Assembly: GCF_026745355.1 (NCBI RefSeq)
Contig: NC_079207.1
Location: forward strand, 18,139,920 to 18,203,919
From: Beta vulgaris subsp. vulgaris
Taxonomy: Eukaryota; Streptophyta; Magnoliopsida; Caryophyllales; Amaranthaceae
DNA length: 64,000 nt
Direction: 5' to 3'
Shown here: piece by piece, positions 24,300 to 36,119 of the stretch
Layout: each line of letters starts with the position of its first letter
Position numbering within the stretch: the first letter of the stretch is position 1
Position numbers and translations under genes: made by a program
The notes under the pieces: model-generated
The model's database searches: none
Told to the model about the DNA's origin: nothing
Seen by the model: the letters and a program-made list of their open reading frames with translations, nothing else

Positions 24300-24600
24300 A
24301 CAAGGGCCTGTTCTCCCCCATCTTATATTATTTTCAATTGCAATCAGTTCAGTTCAGTTCAGTTCAATTCAGTTGCAATCATTTCAGTTCAGTTCAGTCA
24401 TTTAATTCTCTTATAATAAAACAAGGATAATTATTATTATTATTATCATTATTATTATTACTACTATTACTATTATAAATATGAATATCATGATTACAAT
24501 TATTATATTATTATTACTCCAATTACTATTATTTTATTATTATTATTATTTTAATATTGCTAATTATTATTTTGCTAATTATTGTTTTCGATATGAGTCG
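24300..24600. repeat. AGTTC repeat and (ATT)n microsatellite
   Basis: GGGCCTGTTCTC at about 24309 is followed by repeated CAGTTCAGTTCAGTTC (24345-24400), a signature of small DNA transposons in several plants. An ATT/ATTATC microsatellite (24430-24600) comes next. No matching right terminus was found. Confidence 0.6.
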
Positions 24601-24819
24601 GCTAATTATATTGAAATGATAATTCAAGCATAAGAAGCACACATTTCAATAATATTTGTCATTGTTCAAAGTACAAACTTTTTAATAGATGACAACATTA
24701 ATACTATTAATAATAACAACAATAATACTTGTCATTGTTGAAATAAAAAGAAAATACATGTTTTTATAGTTGAATTACTAGGCAAAATAATAATACTATC
24801 GAACATTAACTAGTTTTCA

Positions 24820-25077
24820 TAATCGGTTAATTCTTCGTCTTCTTCTTGTCCAAAAATTTGCTCTATTACCTCGGGATTATTCTGCATTGACTCCCATATT
24901 TCTTCAGTTATTTGTTGTCGTACTATCGATAAATATTTTTATGTTATCATCATACATATTATGATCAACTCGGCACTCTTTATTGAAAAAAAGAGCTAGA
25001 GAGATAATATCTAATTCAAAGAACAGGTTGTGGTGAAACGCCCATTTAGTTTTTATAGGTTGTGCTGAAGTAAAGCT
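24820..25077 (-). pseudogene. Unrecognised ORF remnant with acidic C-terminus
   Basis: A minus-strand frame ends ESMQNNPEVIEQI then GQEEDEELTDYEN and a stop at about 24820, preceded by stops. It has the look of a protein end but was not recognised. It may belong to the same chromovirus fragment or to another element. Confidence 0.35.
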
Positions 25078-25084
25078 AAACCCT

Positions 25085-25304
25085 AGTGGCAAAAAATGGC
25101 CCAGAATCCAAAAATATTCTCAAATTCCCTAATCCAACTTTCTAAGAAGGTAGGATCGAGTTTCTCCTTAAAGTATGGTTGTTTAACTTTGGCTAGTCTC
25201 TCAAACATGTCCCCAGCTGAATCGGGACGCTTCAGCTCTTTCTTGAGTCAGTTTTTCGCCAATATGCGTATAGCAGAAGCTAAATCATTACCATTGTTAG
25301 CCAT
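25085..25304 (-). pseudogene. Chromovirus gag N-terminal fragment
   Basis: It starts at ATG 25304 (MANNGNDLASAIRILAKN, then a stop) and continues with AGDMFERLAKVKQPYFKEKL and DPTFLESWIREFENIFG. The latter matches the start of the retrotransposon gag domain of plant chromoviruses. It breaks off after about 70 residues. The PBS and LTR to the right (26079-28799) are in the correct order and orientation to be its own 5' end. Confidence 0.75.
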
Positions 25305-26078
25305 TCTATTATGTGATATGAAATTAATGTAACTCTGCTTTAAGTTTCGATACACAACTTACATGCCATTCTCTATGAAGGCAACATTTGATTTGACCAT
25401 ACAAGATCGCAACAACAAAGGATTTCTCATGAAGTTATAATAATACTAAGTTCATACACTATGAACCATAACAATCATAAATTCATGCATGAATAAATGT
25501 TCACATTAATAATCACATATGGGTCAAATGCGACCTATCACAATAATTAAAGAAAATATTCCCTCGTGCACTAAAATACACTATCACTGAACACAAATAA
25601 CTGAATGATAACTTCCATTCCTCAAATGATACTCTCAATCAGCATATAATCCCAACAATAAGAAATAAGAAAGAATAACAATAATATAAAGCATATGAAT
25701 ATGTAAAAAGTTAGCAGGGAAGAAACGAATAATCATGCTGAAATAACTATTTAATGCAGATATATAATATTTCTATCTTATATGCCCTTCTTATACTACC
25801 CATCTCTCACAAACTAAGAAAGAAATCAAAATAACTAGAAGTATTAAAATAATTAAATAAATAAATAATATATTTCGAATTTATATAAATAACGAAAAAT
25901 AAAATAAAAGAAGAATATGAAGAAGTTCGAGTGTTCGAATTCTTTAATAAAAAAACATTTCGAAAAGTGATTGGAACAAAACGAATTAATTGGAGCTCGA
26001 TTTCTAAGAAATCCATTTGTTAGGCGCCTAAAAAAATTTAAAGTTGGCATGAAAGGCCAATAAAACCTAAAACTCCAA

Positions 26079-26085
26079 GATACCA
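26079..26085 (-). other. Primer binding site of chromovirus fragment
   Basis: TGGTATC on the minus strand follows the LTR end TATTACA after three bases (AAG). It matches the first part of the initiator tRNA-Met PBS, but later bases diverge. Confidence 0.6.
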
Positions 26086-26088
26086 CTT

Positions 26089-28701
26089 TGTAATACCTTG
26101 ATAATTTTCTATTTTCTAAAATACCTTTTTAATATAAAACTTATAGAATGATCAAACTATTATCGCCCGTGTGATAACGTATCGGCTTATTAAGAATTTT
26201 GCAGCGGAAACCATAATAAATAAACTTTAGAAATAAATAGTCAACCAAAAAGCTAACTCTCAAAGTCCAACTTAAAAAGTCGAAGTTAACGACGAAAATT
26301 CAAAAGTCAAATAAACTAAATAGTCAACAGAAGCTCTCCAATCCTGAACCCATGATGCATCATCAAATCTGTAAATGACGATACACTATTAATCCTTTGA
26401 GACTGATCACCGAATGGGTCATCGCATGATCAATAAGGCATAGCCATGATCAGCATACACACAAAAAGAACGTAATCTCATCTTCAAACATGTAAATGAT
26501 GATGCACTATTGATCCCTTGAGATTGCTCATCAAATGGGTCATCACATGATCAAATAAGGCATAGCCATGATCAACATACACATACAAAGCACGTAATCA
26601 GCAAAGCTGAGTACTACATACTAAATAAATAAATAAGAAACCTAACAAGATACTAATAAATAATAAACACGGATAAATAACAATAAAATAACATTGCAGA
26701 CTACTTTTACTGAACTAAACTTCATAACTAATAGATCAATTAAATTAGATGGAATAGTCAACGGAACGAGTTGTCTAAACCAACAACAATGTTCAGTTTA
26801 GAAGACGAAATACGAGGCGACTCCGTATTCCCCTAACCTACGATATCGAGGAACCTTTAAAATAAAAATAGGGTACAGTGATAAGTTCGGTCCCAAGAAA
26901 AGCCATGGGCTACCACCATGTACTCTAACTCATACTTGTCCAACACTTCAGACGTGCACGAGTGTCAAGCTATTGCTATCCACGTTTCTCTTTACATGAT
27001 TAATAATTTATTCACTTGTTATGACTCCCAAGTAGGACAAAAAATATAATCATCAAACAATTATAAATTAACTTCCATTTTTTATCTTAGGATTAGATAA
27101 GGTGATCAACAACGACTTAACAACCGAAGATTAATTTCAACTTTAATTCATAACCTTCCTTTATTTGTTGAACCAAGTCAACAACCAATCAACCTTTCAT
27201 AGGAATAATAATCCACTTACCAAATAAGACCCCCAGTCCTTATAAATTAATTAAATTATCCAAAAGGAAAAAACATGATTCCATCATGATCCAAACCAAC
27301 ATATATATTAATCCCTCATATGAATTAATACAATCAAATTCTCAAATCACATATGCTTGCATCAATCTTCCATAAAAACATAATATAAATATCATAACCA
27401 ACATGCTTCACGCAACTGCATAAAACATGCAAATCCAATTTAATAGAAATCACATATGAACTAATAAAAGTTCTCTATACATATACTACATAATTCTCAT
27501 CCTAAGGACATGATACTAATCCAATCAACACATAGGTATGTACGTACCTTATGAAGACAAATCGAGAGGCCACTTTCACAACTTTAAAAGCCGCCTAAAG
27601 AGAATTCTTCGCCTAAAACAACCAATATAAATCCACAATCAATCCTTTATAAACTCACATCAATAATAAAATACTTCAAACCCTTATTAAAAGTGTTTAA
27701 AAACCTTTCACATCATTGAAACTTAGTTATCACAACCTCCTAGTATAGTATTACTACACTAGTTGTCAGAAACCATTAAAACTCATGTTTAAATCATCGA
27801 AACTTCAAGACCAACACTCTTTTTAAATTTACAACAACATATTATATATTAAAACTCTTTTTAAACATACTTATAATCATAAGAATACTCAATTTGACAA
27901 ACTATAATATACTACTATGATTTTCCAACTCATAAAACCCTAAAAATCCATGCTTAAATTAAAATCTCAATTCAAACATAATAAGTAAATCTGAATTTTA
28001 ATTCCTTCATTACATAAGTTATATATTCTTAGTTATGCATTTAAATAATCAAACTATAACTTTTAAACATAACCATATTAAAAAAAATCTTAAAAATACA
28101 AGCTTTGCATTGAAAATAACTTGAGGAAGAAGAAAAAAAACCAAACAACAGAGAGGACTAAGAAAGTCACGACAAGGAGGGAGCAGCGTTGCTGCCGCCG
28201 GCTGCTGCTGTCGGTGATGGTGGCGGTCGACCAGTGGTGGCGCCGCCGGAGCTGCTGGCTGGAGAGAAGACCGAAGCAGGAGGAAGAGAAAATCGGGGGA
28301 GAGGGAGGCCGAAAGAAAAAGGAGAAAAAGGAGATAGAAAATAAATGTGTTTAATGCGTGAGAATTTGTGTAAATAAGGGTATTTATAGGTTCCCCCATT
28401 AGGGGTGCAATAAAGAGTTGCACTTTTAATTGGTTAGTTAAATGAGAGTGCTCATAGAAAAAGTTATTAGATTTGGGCTCCTCTAATCCAATATTAAAAT
28501 CTTTTTACTTTAACCCCACTAGTTTAGTTACAAATTTCAAAACATGACGAAATAAAATATTTGATTACTTAAAATCATTCAATAATTCTTTTGCCTTTTA
28601 AATAGTCAACCTTTTAAGAAATATAATTATATAAATTCTAAAGCATACTAATAGTATATATATATATAATAGTATATATATATATATATATATATATAAT
28701 A

Positions 28702-28750
<49 letters not shown>

Positions 28751-28799
28751 CATACATTAAAATATATTTATAAAATTCATAAATTTACAAGGGATTACG
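26089..28799 (-). repeat. Chromovirus-type 5' LTR (about 2.7 kb)
   Basis: The termini are TGTAATACCTTG (26089) and, at the right edge, CAAGGGATTACG (28788-28799); the minus-strand start appears mutated from TG to CG. It contains CAGCAAAGCTGAGTAC, also found in the LTRs at 1-8075, so the two families are related. It also contains a GC-rich patch at 28180-28290 and a (TA)n tract. The 124-codon Leu-rich ORF at 28049-28423 is not convincing. Confidence 0.7.
28653..28745. repeat. (TA)n microsatellite
   Basis: Nearly pure TA repeats with two short interruptions, inside the LTR. Confidence 0.95.
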
Positions 28800-28871
28800 C
28801 TGGGACACTAATATATAATTATCAAGCCTTAATTCCTTTTATTTCTCATTTCTTGTTTCTCATGCCTACGC

Positions 28872-28884
28872 GCTTGTGGGGGAT
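28872..28884 (+). other. Copia polypurine tract
   Basis: GCTTGTGGGGGAT lies immediately before the LTR start TGTTGGAATA. This is the common Ty1/copia layout. Confidence 0.75.
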
Positions 28885-28948
28885 TGTTGGAATATATCCC
28901 AAAGAATGCGAAGGCGGGTACATGTTGCGCAAGCATACATGCTGCGGT

Positions 28949-29797
28949 TAAGGATGGAAACCCAGTCCAAATCTGAGTCGAAGGAAAAAATTCGAATCGG
29001 CTCCGACAAAAAAGTAATCCGACTCCGTTTGAAGAGCCCGACTCAAAATCGGAGGAGGGTCGGAGTCGGATCTCATAAAATAATCCGACATCTGAATCTG
29101 ACTCTGACGTTGAGTCAATCAATCCTTTTTTCTTATTTATGTTGTATTATTTATGTATAACCTGACTTTGACTTTTAGCCAATTGCATTATACTTCCTTC
29201 GTTTATAAATAGTTGCACCATTTCTAACTTTCATGTATGCCGATGTATGTTTTCAGCCATTAATATCTTTAATTTTCAGTAAGGGAAATATATAAAAAGC
29301 TTATATTAAAAAAAAATTTACATCGAGACAAATCTAATAAAACCCCACATGACTATGTTTTTCCTAAAATATAAATCACTAAAGACAATCTAAGTGTAAG
29401 ATGTGAATAGTGCACAAAATAGAAGTGGTGCAACTATTTCTAATCGGAGGAAGCATATGATTTTTCCATTGAAAAAAATGATTGTTAAAATAATAGTAAT
29501 ATTTAGATTATTTGTAGAACTATATAAGATTTCCATATGATTATTAGAATAAATTGTAATGATTAGATTATTGTATTATAGAAGACTATTCTATTATAAA
29601 AAATGAACTGAAAAATAAGTCGGACCGGGTTCTGAGTCGGATGTTCCAATTTTAAGTCGGGTCGGATTCGAAGTCGGATCGGATGTCCGGATTTTAAGTC
29701 GGGTCGTATTTGGATTTTCGGATGTCGGGCTCAGATTTAAAATCCGACTTCTTGTACGGTCGGAGTCGGATTATGCATAATCAGGTCCAAATCCTAG
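28949..29797. mobile_element. hAT-like element with imperfect TSD
   Basis: The ends are TAAGGATGGAAACCCAGTCC and, reverse-complemented, ACTAGGATTTGGACC. The subterminal regions are rich in GGAGTCGGAT/ATCCGACTCC. Flanks GCTGCGGT and GTTGCGGG match at 6 of 8 bases. No transposase was seen. It contains a Stowaway-type MITE. Confidence 0.6.
29193..29453. mobile_element. Stowaway-type MITE 1
   Basis: The inverted ends are CTTCCTTCGTTTATAAATAG and the complement of CTATTTCTAATCGGAGGAAG, followed on each side by GTTGCACCA/TGGTGCAAC. A TA is on the left; the right flank is CATA. The core has GAGACAAATCTAATAAAACC. Confidence 0.75.
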
Positions 29798-30497
29798 TTG
29801 CGGGCCACACGAGCATGCTCCGAGCTACGCAAGGTGGACGATGTGTTGCACATCGTGGCTATGTCGAGCATAGAGTTTTCGCTTCAGGCGCAAGCTTTGA
29901 AACCAAGCCAATTTTGCTGAAAGCCTACCGCGACTTGTGGTGCCTGTTGTGACACGTGGTCTGGGTCATGTCACGTGGTGGATCGCCGGGAGCAACCCTC
30001 GACTCGCGTAAGTTTCCACGACTCGCGGTTATCGGAGAGTTGCATAAACCTTATTTCTTTTATTTTCAGATTTATTTTGTTTTCCTTAACCCTCATATAA
30101 ATACTTTTTGGTCGTTTTTCTCTTGCTAAATCATTATTCATTAACTCTAAAACACGAGCCTATGTTTTTTTACCTAAGATTTGAGCAGTTCTTGAGAAAT
30201 TCCAACCTTTGGGTTCGGATTGTAGAATCCAAGGGTGTTGTGTAAACTTTGGGTGGTGTTTGTCATTAGAAGCCTGCAGTGGTATGGTGGCGAAATTGCT
30301 TCTAACGGTGGCGAAATCGCTTTAAAAGCAGTAGTTTCCTTACCACGGCACAACATTGTTTGATCATACATGATTCAATCATATTAAGTTAGTTTAGTTG
30401 ATAAATATTTGCAGATAAGTCTCTTCTATTCTATTTTGTGTCAATATTATTTATTTGTTCTTCTTGAATATTTTAATCACACTAATTATTTCCAACA

Positions 30498-31173
30498 TGA
30501 GGTGCTTTTAAGTTTTAAGCTAATCGTACACATCCATGTCAATATATGCATCTTTGTTCTTTCATCATCTTAATATAATTACATTATCTTATAATCGTCC
30601 CATAAATATTCCCACATACTGTAATACTGTAATTGTTAGTTTGACTCAAAATGCTCTGAATTTTGGACTGATAAATCATGTGTAACTTTGCAGAAAGTAA
30701 GTGGGGAGCCTATGGTGGATGTAGAAAATTCTGAGACATACCTTGTGTTTTTATCTGGTTATTCGTCTCATATATGGTTTTACATATAATGTGTGTTCAT
30801 TGCATTGCATTGCATTGGGATCTCGAATAGCAGTGGTTCCTTTTCTATTAATATATTTAATACTCATCTCAGTTTTACTATATTCCAATTGACCGTGCTT
30901 AGCTGTCTCATTTTTCGGTCAAAAATGCAAAAGATGGGTATGAAGGTATGACTATCTACTGCTACTTGGTTTCTTACGAGTCGCAGTAAATAATTTATTT
31001 ATTATGCTGAGAAATGTTTAGTTCTTGTTTCTAATAATCTACTATTAGCACAACATCTATATACTTAACCTCACCTCTACCTCTGTATCAGTAGAGCAAT
31101 GCTAAACAAGCGCTGTTACCTGATGCGTAAAATGAACTTCATTAGTAACTATTAACTAGTAATAAATTGTAGT
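30498..31173. other. Intergenic, possible exon scrap
   Basis: Mostly AT-rich with no ORF of note. TTTGCAG/AAAGTAAGTGG at about 30690 could be a splice acceptor followed by a short open stretch (KVSGEPMVDVENSET). A GCATT repeat lies at about 30796-30816. No gene was identified. Confidence 0.35.
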
Positions 31174-31826
31174 TGTTGGAGTTAAGGCTTGGAAAAGCCT
31201 TGGCTCATTTTATTGTTTGTCCCACATTGCTTGTGGGAGGGAATCCCTCCTTGTTTTTATATTCCCTCCCTCCTTCCTTCTATTGAGTTGGTATTTGAGA
31301 TGTTTTTGTGGTTGGATGTCATGATTGGTTTGGGCTTGCTATCACATGCGCGCCGCCTAGACTGGACCAGGACTTTGGGCTTTGGGGAGTAAAATTAACT
31401 TAACTAAAGTTTTGGACCCAGGACTGAGCGCATGTGTGGCAGTTTTGTGACTGTTGGAGATTTGTAACGGTTTGACCGTTACAGGATTGATGGCAATCTC
31501 TTATGATCCACCCTTTTATTGTTGTCCGTTTTTGGCCTGATTTTTCCTATAAAATCAGTGTCTTCTGATCAGTTATATACACAACACAAAACACTCTCCT
31601 TCTTCTCTTCTCTTCTTCTTTCTTTTCCTGGGTTTCGTGCATTTCTCCAAAGCTTGGTTTGCTAGTGGTGGCATCCTAAGCTACTATGTCAACCTTGGGG
31701 AGCGTTCCGGCCAAGTTCGATAACCACCTTTGTCGGGCCGTAATTGCTTTCAAGTCAGTGGTCTCCTACCACGACACAGTCTTGAAAGATTTCTTTTCTG
31801 TCATTGCGAATTATCAGTTTATAACA
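31174..31826 (+). repeat. Ty1/copia-type LTR, probably solo
   Basis: It starts TGTTGGAGTTAAGGC and includes GTCCCACATTGCTTGTGGGA, a common copia LTR opening. A TATA-like CCTATAAAATC is at about 31547, followed by a CT-rich leader. It ends near TTATAACA. No PBS follows and no TSD was found, so the right boundary is approximate. Confidence 0.6.
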
Positions 31827-32305
31827 ATTCTAGCTCATCGCTAAATATCTCGGTTGGTAATGCACTATAATTATCTCTCAAGGAAATCTTTGATTTGCTA
31901 AATTATGGAGCTATCTAGAACTCCATGAGGTAAGATACTAGATAGTTCAAGCTCCTTGCATAGGTCGGCAAGTTTTGATTATACATACTAGATCATTCTG
32001 GAGAATGTAAAACAAAGATAGCTCTACCACTTTCCTATGCATTTGTTCAACCGACATCATGCCCTATAAATTGGGAAGATGGGCATCCATTTGCATCATT
32101 ACAAAAGATCAACCAACAAGCACACAACTACAAGAAGTCATACCTACAAGCCTTTCTCTATAGCCCTCCTTGTACACAATCCACCTATTTTATCAATCCA
32201 CTATTCCTTTTTGTATTACTCCTTTGTGAGTGTATATTATTGTGAGAGTTGTATTTGTACTACTTGACCTTATAAGTTTTGGGTGACTCTTGTACTCTCC
32301 TATTT
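31827..32305 (+). repeat. Copia LTR-like sequence, inverted relative to 33348-33857
   Basis: CCGACATCATGCCC, CCCTCCTTGTA, TCCACTATTC and CTTTGTGAGT occur in the same order as on the minus strand of 33410-33857. So this is a related LTR in the opposite orientation. The boundaries are unclear. Confidence 0.55.
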
Positions 32306-33302
32306 TCATATAGTGGATTTCGGACCACAATCTTTGCAACGGGAACCATTGTTCATAGAGACGGATCTTTTCTTCACCGATTTATAATCTATAAAGTGAT
32401 CTTTTTGAGAACAAATACAGTAGGTGCAACCGGAATCAAGCACCCAATTAGAAATTCTACTTCTTCCAGGAGAAGTAGCCAAAAGAACATCATCAAATTC
32501 TATTTCACTTAAATTGGCTTGTGTGATTTCTAATGCTTTTTTCTCATTTTCTTCTCTTTCGAGCTTTTTCTTTAATTTTAAGCAATCAAAAACATCGTGC
32601 CCATGCATCTTACAATATTTGCATAAATTTTTAGATTTATGCCCATTATGGCGCTATTTTTAGTACTTATTTTTCCGTGTGATCTCCCTCCTACATTTAA
32701 TCCTTCTGCATTATCATTGGAATGCACTTCAAGGTTAAATTTTTCTTTTGAGAGAAAATGAGATTGAACATCTTCAAAACATAAGGTATCATTGTTACCA
32801 TATAACATGATTTCCTTGAAGTGATTGTACGAAGGAGGTTGGGAGACAATTAACAACACAGCTTTATCCTCATCTTCAATCTTGACATCCAAATTTTCAA
32901 GATCAATAATAATAGACATAAAATTCACTGAAATGGGATTGGATAGAAGTACCTTCGACCATCCAAATAGTGTAAAGCCTTTCCTGAAGACGGAGTTTAT
33001 TAGCGAGACCTATAGTCATGGAGAGAGACTTGAGCTTCCACCATAGCCCTGCATCGGTCTCCTCGTGAATAACCTTGCATAATACCTCCTTGGCTAGACA
33101 TAGTTGGATCGTAAATAATGCTTTTTCATCTGATCTAACTCTTCCATTGCTCATTAGTCATATTAGATGGCTTTTTCTGCTTGCCATCAAGTGCCCTTTT
33201 TAATCCGCTCTGTGTGAGAACGGCCTTCATCTAGACTTTCAAGATGCTAAAACTGACCTTGACATCAAACTTCTCAATCTCGAACTTCGTTACCCAAGAC
33301 AT
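32306..33302 (-). pseudogene. Ty1/copia gag and start of protease, broken
   Basis: It starts at ATG 33302 (MSWVTKFEIEKFDVKVSFSI). The capsid region follows, with IGLANKLRLQERLYTIWM (about 33010) and DLENLDVKIEDEDKAVLLIV (about 32900), typical of UBN2-type copia gag. The nucleocapsid zinc knuckle is degraded (CKMHGHDVFDC near 32605). The protease start follows with SNWVLDSGCTYCICSQKDHF, which keeps the DSG active site. The rest of pol is missing at about 32306. Several frame breaks show that it is dead. The Tork-like assignment is from phrase resemblance. Confidence 0.85.
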
Positions 33303-33347
33303 CTTTAATATAATAACACTCTAAACAACGTTTGGCTCAGATACCAC

Positions 33348-33857
33348 TTGTTACGGTTGTGAGTGCATAGTGGAAGCAATTTAAAGATGTAGAGATTGAG
33401 AAAAATAATAGATACCACTTGTTAGGGTTGTGAGTACAAGAAACCTAAACATTATTAGGGTGAGTATACAATTAAACTCTCACTATAGTAAGAAACTCAC
33501 AAAAGTGTATTACAAATAAGAATAGTGGATTAATTATACAAGGAGGGTTAGTATACAATAAAACTCTCACTATGGTTGATGATTTTTTTGATGATCCTCG
33601 AAGCTAACATAGAACGCCTCATATATAGGTGCTAAAGTCGGCCAAAAATTTTCTTGCATGATGGTTCCTCATGAATCTAGATTTCTCTAGTTGAATATCA
33701 GACATTTGCCGACATCATGCCTTGAATTATTTTTCCCAAAATGATTTCTAGAGAAATCATGATCAATCATGATCTTCCATGAGATGAGAACATACCTTTA
33801 TTGTGTTAGACTTTTGGGCTTAAGAAATCTGGGCCATCTAACCCAACATACATGGTT
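33348..33857 (-). repeat. Copia 5' LTR with duplicated LTR-PBS junction
   Basis: Minus strand TGTTGGGTTAGATGGC at 33857 down to CCGTAACA at 33348. The PBS TGGTATCTGAGC follows at about 33333-33344. A second copy of the junction (CACAACCCTAACAAGTGGTA) lies at about 33400-33420, so about 70 bp of LTR end plus PBS are duplicated. Confidence 0.7.
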
Positions 33858-34885
33858 ATATAGGATTAAATCTCACTATAAGCTCTTTAAGAGAGGTATT
33901 TCTCACAAATTAGCATTCCCCTTCACTCAGCCAATGAATCTGAAATGACATATAGATATTAAAGTAGTATAAGCTTATCCAAAATCCTTTTAAACTAATC
34001 AACTGAAGAATTACTTTGAACATAAGGATCGATTAACTTTTTTTGGAGATGAACTTTAGATATAACCCCATACAAAATGAGTTTATATAATCAGAAAATT
34101 ACTGAGTCGTGGGTTCCCAAGGCCTAAGGTTGCCTCTAAAATAAGCTAGTAGTATCTCAGAGCTGAGCTCTCGGGTAAAAGAAAATGTCTTTAATTTACA
34201 GTGTAAAGTTCGGATGTTGACCAGTCTCCCCAGCCCCAGCTCCAGTACAGGCCCCCAGCTCCCCAAATCAAATTGCATAAAGTTTAAGGTCCCCGCTTAA
34301 GGCCCTAACATTCCCAAGGGTTCCCTCCCTCTCCACTTTGTACACTTCATAACACATCTTTTAATATGAGAACAGAGAAACTATCATTGATAAGACGTTA
34401 TAGAGGCGAAGTCAAATTTGGTTAAGAAGGGAGGTTAAGTATACTTCTGTTTTTTATTATTATATTGTGAGGGTCTATTTACTATAATTCTTATTTTTTT
34501 TTATTTGGATTTCTTATATATTATAGGCAGTGTCGGATTCAATATTTATCTTGCATGGGTTCGGAAATGTTCGAAAGAAAACCAAGAAGGATAATCGATA
34601 AAAAATATTTGGATACATTAATCCGGATATCAATTTAAACTAATAAACAGTAAGTTCACCAATTGTGACTTTATTTTATCAAGATATATTATTTATTTAT
34701 TTCTATCAATATATTAGCTAAATAAGTGTTAAATTAGTCGCATAATATTATGGTAAGAAGTTGTATGCATGTTAAGAAGACAAAACCAAAAAATAAGTTT
34801 AAAGGCGAAGTTGTATGTATGGTAAGAAGACAAAACCAAAAAAGTACAATGCAACTTGTATTAGGAAAATAGGAGATTGCCAAAA
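33858..34885. other. Intergenic, no gene seen
   Basis: AT-rich sequence with one 50-bp tandem duplication at 34757-34856 (GAAGTTGTATG and AAGAAGACAAAACCAAAAAA). No domain or long ORF was found. Confidence 0.6.
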
Positions 34886-35225
34886 GAAAAGATAAAAAAG
34901 GGTTTTTTCACCAAATACCCCCGACAAATTAAAAAATTCACCAAATACCCCTCAATGTTTCAAAAATGCACCATATACCCTTGAGTTTTCTAAAACGTTC
35001 ACCAAATGCCCTTTTTGTAACTTCCGTTAACTTCTGGTTAGCTTTATTTACCATTTTGCCATCATTAAGCCCTAAACCTAAAATCTAAACCCTAATCCTA
35101 AACAATAAACCAAACCCTAATCCACCCTTAACCCTAACCGTTAATGTTATTTACAATATTGCCATCAATAACCCCTAATCCCTAATTCTAACCCTACCCC
35201 AAACCCTAACCCACCCTTCTCTCCC
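34886..35225. mobile_element. MULE-like terminal region
   Basis: Repeated TTCACCAAATACCCC phrases lead into TTCCGTTAACTTC and a stretch of CCCTAA-like motifs. The same order occurs at 58080-58600. This suggests one end of a Mutator-like or similar inverted-repeat element. The opposite end was not found. Confidence 0.45.
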
Positions 35226-35579
35226 ATTCTTAGTGCGGTTACTTGGCGGAAGAATAATGCTTGTGCCGAGGTTAAATGATGTTGAGTAAGCTATCTGGCG
35301 CTAGGATTAACCAAGCATGGGGGTTAGGGGGCAACTCCCCCGAACTTTTTCGACGTATACGTTTCCCGATGAGGGAGATCTCATGAATTCCAGAGTCGGG
35401 GTAGATGAGGTATGGTCACCCCCTTTACCTTGACCGACTACTACTTGGCCGAGGTTGACTCCTGAGTCGGGACTAAGGAACCCCGACAGGGATGAGAGGA
35501 TGACCGTTAGACCGCCGGCCATATTCGAGAACATTTAGGATTATGGTTCCCCGGGAGATCTGCTCGTAGCCCCCGTCCC

Positions 35580-36030
35580 GAGAGTGGATAGAGCTATAGG
35601 TTTCGAGGGGTGTATTGACAACCCCGATCCCGAGCAGGTTCAGGGCGCGAGGGAATCTCCCGCCCGTGCTTTAACATTTGTACCTCGATTGCCCAGCAGC
35701 TTATAAGTCCCGAGGGGTACATCCACAACTACGAACCCGAGCAGGTCCAGAGCGCGTGGGAGTACCCCCGCCAAGGCTTTAACCTTGGTACCTTGCTTGC
35801 CTGGCAGCTTATAAGTCCCGAGGGGTGTACATTCACAGTCGCGAACCCGAGCAAGTCCAGAGCGCGCGGGAATGCCCCCGCCAAGGCTTTAACATTGGTA
35901 CCTTGCTTGCACGGCAGCTTATGAGTCTCGAGGGGTGCACTCACAACGCCGAACCCGAGCAGGTCCAGAGCGTGCATGAGGGCCCCCGCCAATGCTTTAA
36001 CTTTTACATCTCGGTTGCCCAGCACTTCCG
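35580..36030. repeat. About 108-bp tandem repeat, four units
   Basis: CCCGAGCAGGTCCAGAGCGC recurs at about 35629, 35736, 35846 and 35953, with GCTTATAAGTCCCGAGGGGT in each unit. Confidence 0.9.
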
Positions 36031-36119
36031 TTGGTGTGCGCCTTTGACGAATTTCGAGGGCGACGACCCACACGGCATACACCTATGTGTGGTCTAGCTC
36101 CCGAGGGGGTTGCCTCCAC

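Larger units (their letters stand above)
28885..30497 (+). repeat. Ty1/copia 3' LTR, interrupted by hAT-like element
   Basis: It starts TGTTGGAATA and ends TTATTTCCAACA, so the terminal inverted repeats match. A TATA-like TCATATAAATAC is at about 30094. Without the insertion at 28949-29797 the LTR is about 0.76 kb. The PPT upstream makes it a 3' LTR. The rest of the element is lost, or covered by the chromovirus LTR ending at 28799. Confidence 0.75.

Noticed and set aside
28049..28423. 124-codon ORF with Leu-rich start resembling a signal peptide
   Set aside because: Lies in the U3/R part of a chromovirus LTR, has no recognisable domain, and the GC-rich patch gives low-complexity Pro/Ala/His.
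35060..35220. Interstitial telomere tract
   Set aside because: The CCCTAA words are irregular and mixed with other sequence, and the same arrangement occurs inside the element at 58400-59200.
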